Assembly: GCA_002298695.1 (NCBI GenBank)
Contig: DBLB01000204.1
Coordinates: 1-18,691 of the forward strand
Origin: Clostridiales bacterium UBA735
GTDB lineage: Bacteria > Bacillota > Clostridia > Oscillospirales > Oscillospiraceae
Reading direction: 5' to 3'
DNA: 18,691 bases
Shown: positions 14,139 to 18,691 of the stretch, piece by piece
Layout of the letters: each line of letters starts with the position of its first letter
Position numbering within the stretch: the stretch's first letter is position 1
The notes under the pieces: generated by a model
Seen by the model: only the letters and a program-made list of their open reading frames with translations
Told to the model about the DNA's origin: nothing
Database searches by the model: none
Made by a program: the position numbers and the translations under genes

Positions 14139-15572
14139 TCAACTCCAGAAGCCCGTACCGCCCGGGTTCGGATCCACGATCGCCCCGCTCCCGCCGGAAT
14201 CCTCGTAGAGCCACCGCGCCGTCACCGTCACGTCCTGCGTGATGAGCGTGTCCTGTGTCAGCTCCGTGCCGTCTTCCAGGAACCAGCCGAGGAAGACGTC
14301 CCCGTCCGCCTCTGCTGTGTAATACGGCGCAAAGGCTGTGCCGGACTCGTAGAACGCAATATCCACGTCTACCTTGCCCTTTTCCGAGTTGAATTTCACG
14401 TAATGATATGTCTGGGACGCCGTTCCGCTGTAGTCGCCATACAGAAACAGCCGGATCTCCAGGACCCGCCGCGCGATCAGCCCATCATGGATCGACGTGC
14501 CGCTCTTTTCCGTCACGTGGCACCACACGCCCATCGCCGACGCGAATTCGTTGTGGGAACAGCTCTGCGCAATCAGGCACTGGGCCAGACGGCTGCCGTT
14601 CATCCAGGTTGAACCGATGTTGTATGTAAGCGAGATCAGCGCGTCGTACTGCGCATCCGTCAGTGTCAGATTGTTTTTCTGCAAAAACTCGTCCAGCTTC
14701 TTCTCAAATTCCTGCAATTTTTTCCGCAGCAGATGGTCGGCCTGCTCCTGCGTGATGCCGTTCGGGTATTCGTTGGCCTCGCAGCGCGAACCGTAGCCGA
14801 TGGAATACTGGGAATAGTCCCAATATGCTGTTGCGCGGAATCCCTCGCGCGCCTTGATGAACGCCACGCCGTTCTCGGTCGTCCGCAGCGTGATCGGCGT
14901 GTTGTCATCCAGGCTGTCTGCCGGGTCTGCGGGGTCTTCCGGCGTGCCGGGCGCCAGATAGTCGCAGATCCGCGCCGTAATGGCCAAGAGCTCTGCGCGC
15001 GTCAGCGATTTGTCCGGCAGGAACGTGCCGTCCTTATAGCCGTCCACAATGCCGACCGCCGACAGCGCCACAACATAATCGCTGTCTGTGTCCGTAAACG
15101 GACTTACCAGCGTGTCGGGCCGCTGCAGGCCCATCGCCAGCGCCGCGATCTGCGCCACGAGGCCGCGGCTGATTGGCACGTCAAGGTCTGTGATCTCCTT
15201 GAAGCGCGTCACAAAGCCATGCTCGATGGCAAGATCGAGATATCCGCGCGCCCAGTGGGACGCGGCGCGCTCCGGTTCTTCAAAGCCGGCGGCCAGCAGG
15301 ATCATCTTGAGCGCCTGTCCGGTCGTGACCGTATTCTTCGGCCGGAACGTTCCGTCCGGGTAGCCGTCGATCGTTCCGTTTTCCACCAGCTGCATCACAA
15401 CGTCATAAAACCAGTCCGTCTGCGCTACGTCGGAGAACCGGCTTTCCGTCTCCGCTGGCGGCAGCTGGGTAAAGGGATCGTAATTGTCGTCCCCGTCTGC
15501 CGCCGCCGTCCCCAGCAGCAGGCAGACCGTAAGTCCGAGCAGCAGCGCCGCCCGCAGCATCCGTCTCATCAT
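14139..15572 (-). CDS. Secreted SLH-domain GH24-type lysozyme with C-terminal InlB-like repeat
   Basis: A 477-residue exported protein. A signal peptide (about 1-25: MMRRMLRAALLLGLTVCLLL then GTAAADG) is followed by three S-layer-homology repeats (about 46-90, 103-150 and 158-205; GTIDGYPDGTFRPKNTVT and VDGYKDGTFLPDKSLTRAE are clear). The muramidase domain (about 232-380) has E243 in KAREGFR and D252 in YWDYSQYSIGYGS. The T4-lysozyme Thr position holds Ser257, one residue closer to the Asp than usual. A repeat like InlB B-repeats (about 391-455, ending TVTARW) and a Gly/Pro tail close it. SLH repeats bind secondary wall polymers, so the enzyme is probably held at the wall to trim glycan. Start ATG 15572 (or the next ATG) follows AAAGGA. 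Confidence 0.9.
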   Translation of the reverse strand: MMRRMLRAALLLGLTVCLLLGTAAADGDDNYDPFTQLPPAETESRFSDVAQTDWFYDVVMQLVENGTIDGYPDGTFRPKNTVTTGQALKMILLAAGFEEPERAASHWARGYLDLAIEHGFVTRFKEITDLDVPISRGLVAQIAALAMGLQRPDTLVSPFTDTDSDYVVALSAVGIVDGYKDGTFLPDKSLTRAELLAITARICDYLAPGTPEDPADPADSLDDNTPITLRTTENGVAFIKAREGFRATAYWDYSQYSIGYGSRCEANEYPNGITQEQADHLLRKKLQEFEKKLDEFLQKNNLTLTDAQYDALISLTYNIGSTWMNGSRLAQCLIAQSCSHNEFASAMGVWCHVTEKSGTSIHDGLIARRVLEIRLFLYGDYSGTASQTYHYVKFNSEKGKVDVDIAFYESGTAFAPYYTAEADGDVFLGWFLEDGTELTQDTLITQDVTVTARWLYEDSGGSGAIVDPNPGGTGFWS

Positions 15573-15611
15573 GGGGTGTCAATCCTTTCAAAAGGTTACA
15601 AATCGTTTCTG

Positions 15612-15640
15612 ATTATAGCAGAAAAAAATTCAAATTACAA
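15612..15640 (-). promoter_or_regulatory. Putative promoter of the SLH-lysozyme gene
   Basis: On the minus strand, TTGTAA (15640-15635) and TATAAT (15617-15612) are 17 bp apart, about 40 bases before the ATG. The rest of the 190-bp gap holds the terminator of the upstream gene. Confidence 0.65.
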
Positions 15641-15724
15641 CCTCCCGGAATGAATTTCCGCCATTCTTCCCTGCTCAATCGCAAATTGGCCTCCGCTTCG
15701 GCCAGTTTTGCGCCCATACAAAGC

Positions 15725-15758
15725 AGCGCCCCGCATACAGGCCGTATGCGGGGGCGCT
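15725..15758 (-). terminator. Terminator after the ProX-like gene
   Basis: Arms 15725-15738 and 15744-15758 pair over about 14 bp with one bulged G and a 5-base loop. The stem is very GC-rich. It lies 5 bases past the stop of the tRNA-editing protein on the minus strand and is followed by GCTTTG, a weak T-run. Confidence 0.75.
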
Positions 15759-15763
15759 TTCGA

Positions 15764-16330
15764 TCACGTCTCGGTTTCCGGTTCCGGGAGATCGACGATG
15801 ATCGCCGTATGATGCACCGCAGGGAGCACCTTGTCGAGAATGTCCCGTGTGGCAATCGCCAGCGTGGAGGAATTGATGCATGGGTGGCAGCCCACCGTCT
15901 CCGATTCCGCGATCGGCCGGTCGATGACGAGCTGCACCTGATCGTCCGTGTCGTTCATCAGCCCCAGCACACTCACCGACCCCGGCGTGATGTCGAGCAG
16001 CCGCTCCATATCCGCCGCGTCTGCAAAGGAAAGGCGCGCCACACCGAGCTGCCTGGAAAGATCCTTTGTCTTGAAGACCTTTTCTCCCTCCAGCATCAGC
16101 AGGTAAAACTGTGTCTTCTGCCGGTTGCAGAGAAACAGATTTTTGCAGATCTTCTCGCCGAGCACCTGTTCCACCGCCTCGCACGCCTCGATCGTGTCCG
16201 CGAAGTCGTGATCGACGCGCGTATAGGCCACGCCGAGGCCGTCCAGCAGCGCGTAGCAGCGCTGCTCCTTCAAAAGCCGCTCCGCGCAGTTCTCCGGGCG
16301 GCCGGTCATAACTGTTTTACATACGTTCAT
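15764..16330 (-). CDS. YbaK/ProX-type aminoacyl-tRNA editing protein
   Basis: A 188-residue protein of the YbaK/ProXp-ala (prolyl-tRNA synthetase-associated) family, which hydrolyses mischarged tRNA such as alanyl-tRNA-Pro in the cytoplasm. The core shows KNLFLCNRQKTQFYLLML (about 63-80), the conserved K-T-K-D-L then ARLSFADA, PGSVSVLGLMND (about 115-126) and GCHPCINSSTLAI, matching the family G-x-x-H-P-x-x-N motif. It is slightly longer than usual at the N-terminus. The ATG is 5 bases past the stop of the LCP gene and uses a weak GTGGGG site within that gene's end, so the two are probably one operon. No proline reductase genes adjoin, so it is likely a stand-alone editor. Confidence 0.9.
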   Translation of the reverse strand: MNVCKTVMTGRPENCAERLLKEQRCYALLDGLGVAYTRVDHDFADTIEACEAVEQVLGEKICKNLFLCNRQKTQFYLLMLEGEKVFKTKDLSRQLGVARLSFADAADMERLLDITPGSVSVLGLMNDTDDQVQLVIDRPIAESETVGCHPCINSSTLAIATRDILDKVLPAVHHTAIIVDLPEPETET

Positions 16331-16335
16331 TCTGA

Positions 16336-17754
16336 TTACCCCACTCGGATGGACAGATCTGCCGCTGTCACCTCGGCCTGATACGGATTGAGCAGTTCAT
16401 TGACGGTTTTGGCCACCTCGTCGGCATTCAGCACGTAGTACGAACCGCCGCCCAGCCACGTCGCCGCGCCGGGCAGCGTCGCCATCTGCATCTCGCCGCA
16501 GAGCAGCGCGCTCTCCGCCAGCCAGGTCAGCTGCGCGGAGGTCAGATCGGTCTTTGTATTTGCCGTGACCAGCTTCAGCGCGGCCGGCAGCTTATAGAGA
16601 TTCTTCACCGAGGCCCACTGGTGCAGCGCCGCAGACAGGAAATCGCGCTGGACACGCACGCGCCCGAGATCCGCGTCGGCATATCCGGAGCGGAAGCGCA
16701 CGACCTGCATCGCCTGCGCGCCGTCCAGCTTCTGCTCGCCTGCCGAAAGATTGATGTCAAGGTTTTGTGATGGGTCGCTGTAGTGCATGTCGACCGGTAC
16801 GTCGAACGTCACGCCGCCCATCAGGTCGACCAGCTCCGTGAAGCAGGTCAGGTCGATCACAACATAACCGTCCGGCCGGAAGCCGATGATCTCTTCGATC
16901 CGCGTCAGCAGCTCATCTATCCCGGCTTCGCCGCCGCCAGCCCAGCCATAGGCCGAGTTCAGCTTCGGCACCGAGTATGCGCAGTAAACCAGCGTATCGC
17001 GCGGGATCGAGACCAGACGTATGCTGCCTGCCTCACGGTCGACCGAAAGGAGCATCATTGTATCTGTGCGATATCCGCCCTCGTCCGTCCCGGCCAGCAG
17101 AATGGTCGAGCAGCCCTTCTTCCGCGCGCCCATGCCGCCCGACGCAGTCTTCGGCTGCTTGGCCCAGATGAAATGCACAAACCCGGCGCCCAGCGCCAGC
17201 AGCAGTACCAGCACCAGCGCCACGCGCCATCCGGCCCCCGATTTCCGTTTTCCGCCCTTCTTCCGGGCCGTTCCGTCATCCGTATGTTCCTGCGTCTGCC
17301 GGGCGACTGTTTCGCGGCGGCGCTGCGTCTCGGCATCGTCCCCCTGCTGGTAAAGCCACTCCGAGTACGCCTCCGGATCCGCCGGCGGCTCGCGGCGGCG
17401 CTTTTTCCGCTCTTCCTCCAACTCCCGAAGCAGCCGATCATCCTCCGCCTCGCGGCGCTGGCGCTCAACCAGCCTGGCCTGCCGCTCCCGCTCCCGCGCG
17501 CGCTCATATTCGGCGCGTCTTGCCGTCTGATAGGCCGGTTTGGACTGCTCATAGGCCGTCAGCGGGCGGAAGACGATCGTTGCGTCCGGATCCGGCGTCT
17601 GTGGCGCCTCGGCAGCAGCTTCTTCCGGTGCTTCCGGCGCATCCGCCGCAGCCTCCGGCGCCGTATCTTCTTCCTCGTCTTCGCCGATCAGGCCCTTGAC
17701 GTCCGCCAGCAGATCGTCGACCTCCCGGTCGAGTTTCTCCAGATCAAAATCCAT
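16336..17754 (-). CDS. LytR-CpsA-Psr (LCP) family wall-polymer ligase
   Basis: A 472-residue type II membrane protein expected to transfer wall teichoic acid or similar polymers to peptidoglycan. One membrane segment lies at about 177-197. The extracellular LCP domain includes GTDEGGYRTDTMMLLSVD (222-239) and SIPRD (249-253), the conserved Asp/Arg residues that bind pyrophosphate lipid. The C-terminus keeps VVRFRSGYADADLGRVRVQR, the usual R-x(7)-D-x-x-R signature. The cytoplasmic part before the membrane is unusually long (about 176 residues): an acidic Ala/Glu/Pro stretch, then an Arg/Glu-rich probable coiled coil (75-123). ATG 17754 follows AGGAG; longer starts have no site. It is divergent from the GNAT gene and cotranscribed with the editing protein. 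Confidence 0.93.
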   Translation of the reverse strand: MDFDLEKLDREVDDLLADVKGLIGEDEEEDTAPEAAADAPEAPEEAAAEAPQTPDPDATIVFRPLTAYEQSKPAYQTARRAEYERARERERQARLVERQRREAEDDRLLRELEEERKKRRREPPADPEAYSEWLYQQGDDAETQRRRETVARQTQEHTDDGTARKKGGKRKSGAGWRVALVLVLLLALGAGFVHFIWAKQPKTASGGMGARKKGCSTILLAGTDEGGYRTDTMMLLSVDREAGSIRLVSIPRDTLVYCAYSVPKLNSAYGWAGGGEAGIDELLTRIEEIIGFRPDGYVVIDLTCFTELVDLMGGVTFDVPVDMHYSDPSQNLDINLSAGEQKLDGAQAMQVVRFRSGYADADLGRVRVQRDFLSAALHQWASVKNLYKLPAALKLVTANTKTDLTSAQLTWLAESALLCGEMQMATLPGAATWLGGGSYYVLNADEVAKTVNELLNPYQAEVTAADLSIRVG

Positions 17755-17819
17755 ATCCGTCTCCTTTTCTGAAACCGATTCGTCACCGTTTTCAGCGTTT
17801 CTCAACGTTTTGACATTTG

Positions 17820-17848
17820 ATTATAGCATAGATCCTACGTTTTGTAAA
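17820..17848 (-). promoter_or_regulatory. Putative promoter of the LCP operon
   Basis: On the minus strand, TTTACA (17848-17843) and a perfect TATAAT (17825-17820) are 17 bp apart, about 65 bases before the LCP ATG. Confidence 0.68.
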
Positions 17849-17889
17849 TATTCCGCAAAACGGGCACGGCGTCGTCGCCGCACCCGTTC

Positions 17890-17918
17890 TTGAAACCCGT
17901 TCTGCCGTATGATAGAAT
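17890..17918 (+). promoter_or_regulatory. Putative promoter of the GNAT gene
   Basis: TTGAAA (17890-17895) and TAGAAT (17913-17918) are 17 bp apart, 28 bases before the ATG at 17947. It is divergent from the LCP promoter in the same 192-bp spacer. Confidence 0.65.
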
Positions 17919-17946
17919 GCAGGTATCCACTGAAGGAGGGGATCCC

Positions 17947-18691
17947 ATGCTGCGCACTTGTTCCGAAGCCGAATTTGAGCGTTATCTTGAGTTCGCATAC
18001 GCCCTGGCCACCGATCTGACAAGATCCGGCTACCCGACCTATTGCGACGGGGTCAAGACAAAAGCCATGTTTGCCGCGCGCTCCCGTCAGGCGTTCCGGC
18101 TGGATACCGAACAGCTGCTTCTTTTTGAATCCGAGGGCACGATCGAGGGCGTCATTCATTGTGAATGGATCCCGGAGGACCGCTATCTCTCGACCGTCTG
18201 CTTCAGCATCCGCCGGGGCACGGAGCAGGCGCTTTCGGAATTTCTGGAATATGCGCGGACGCGCTTCCCCGGGTATGATCTGTTTCTGGGCTTCCCCGCC
18301 GAGCATCGCGTGGCGGTGCGCTTTCTGGCAGAGCGCGGCTTTGCCTGCATCGAGGACGATTACAACAATACGGCCTTTCTCGACGAATGCCGCAGTCTTC
18401 CGACCCATTCCGGTCTGATTCCGATCGGAATAGAAAACTACGAACTTTTTCAGGCGCTCCACCGCCCGGCGGAAGCCGATATGTACTGGAACTCGGAGCG
18501 GATCCTTGCCGACCTGGCGCATTGGAACATCCTCGTCAAAGAAGAACGCGGGATCCCGCAAGGCGCCGTCTACTACAGAGCTGTCTCAGACGGATGGTTC
18601 GAGATTTTCGGCGTTGACGTCTACGGCAATCGGTGGGAGCCGCAGTTGTTTCAGGAGCTGCTGAACGGGGCGCTGCTGGATGCAAAGCGCT
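17947..18691 (+). CDS. GNAT-family N-acetyltransferase (partial, runs off right edge)
   Basis: ATG 17947 follows AGGAGG by 7 bases and stays open for 248 codons to the window end. It begins M-L-R-T-C-S-E-A-E-F-E-R-Y-L. Residues 115-140 (LFLGFPAEHRVAVRFLAERG, then FACIEDD) show the N-x-x-A-x-x-x-L-x-x-x-G-F-like end of a GNAT acetyl-CoA fold, though the usual Asn is His or Arg here. The part after about 150 seems to start a second, related domain (AVYYRAVSDGWFEIFGVDVY). Its substrate is unknown. I infer a two-domain GNAT protein; the C-terminus is not seen. Confidence 0.75.
   Translation, partial: MLRTCSEAEFERYLEFAYALATDLTRSGYPTYCDGVKTKAMFAARSRQAFRLDTEQLLLFESEGTIEGVIHCEWIPEDRYLSTVCFSIRRGTEQALSEFLEYARTRFPGYDLFLGFPAEHRVAVRFLAERGFACIEDDYNNTAFLDECRSLPTHSGLIPIGIENYELFQALHRPAEADMYWNSERILADLAHWNILVKEERGIPQGAVYYRAVSDGWFEIFGVDVYGNRWEPQLFQELLNGALLDAKR

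Noticed and set aside
15613..15717. 34-codon minus-strand frame (starts M-G-A-K-L-A-E-A-E-A)
   Set aside because: It looks protein-like, but there is no ribosome site, it starts straight after a terminator, and its stop codon lies inside the -10 box of the SLH-lysozyme promoter.

Overview
The window looks like a chromosomal piece of a Gram-positive anaerobe of the class Clostridia, probably Oscillospiraceae-like. The basis is strong AGGAGG-type ribosome sites, GC-rich coding, an SLH-domain wall protein, an LCP-family wall ligase, SEDS/class B PBP cell-wall genes and a clostridial group IIC intron. The taxon is inferred from gene style, not from a marker gene.

Left edge (1-860): the 5' part of a group IIC intron on the minus strand, with the first 15 codons of its reverse transcriptase. 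It sits five bases behind a perfect 16-bp inverted repeat. Between this and the next gene lies a degraded remnant of an ECF-type transporter: the end of the T component and the start of an ABC ATPase.

860-3356: a lipid module on the minus strand, an oleate hydratase (ohyA) and a TetR-type regulator, separated by a long hairpin. 3357-7134: an apparently more AT-rich block with a uroporphyrinogen-decarboxylase-like enzyme (plus), a CdaR/PucR-type regulator convergent with it, and a LysR-type regulator. No partner methyltransferase or corrinoid protein is present, so the substrate is unknown.

7135-11557: cell-envelope genes on the minus strand. An AI-2E/PerM-family membrane protein is followed by a SEDS glycosyltransferase (FtsW/RodA type) with an N-terminal FHA domain, and a class B penicillin-binding protein that overlaps it by 4 bp (ATGA). 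These two probably form a coupled peptidoglycan polymerase/transpeptidase pair. The FHA fusion suggests control by a Ser/Thr kinase.

11640-14058: endonuclease IV (nfo) diverges from a WYL-domain regulator. The regulator shares a bidirectional terminator with an ArsC/Spx-like thioredoxin-fold protein, which itself overlaps an upstream 37-codon gene. A 20-bp palindrome covers the likely -35 region of that small pair.

14139-18691: a secreted protein with three SLH repeats, a GH24-type lysozyme domain and an InlB-like repeat; a YbaK/ProX-type tRNA-editing protein downstream of an LCP protein with a long, highly charged cytoplasmic N-terminus; and a divergent GNAT acetyltransferase that runs off the right edge.

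I see no tRNA, rRNA, CRISPR array or prophage. The most unusual items are the FHA-SEDS fusion, the intron beside a decayed transporter, and the small-gene/ArsC pair with its palindrome. None of these is proof of a wholly new system.
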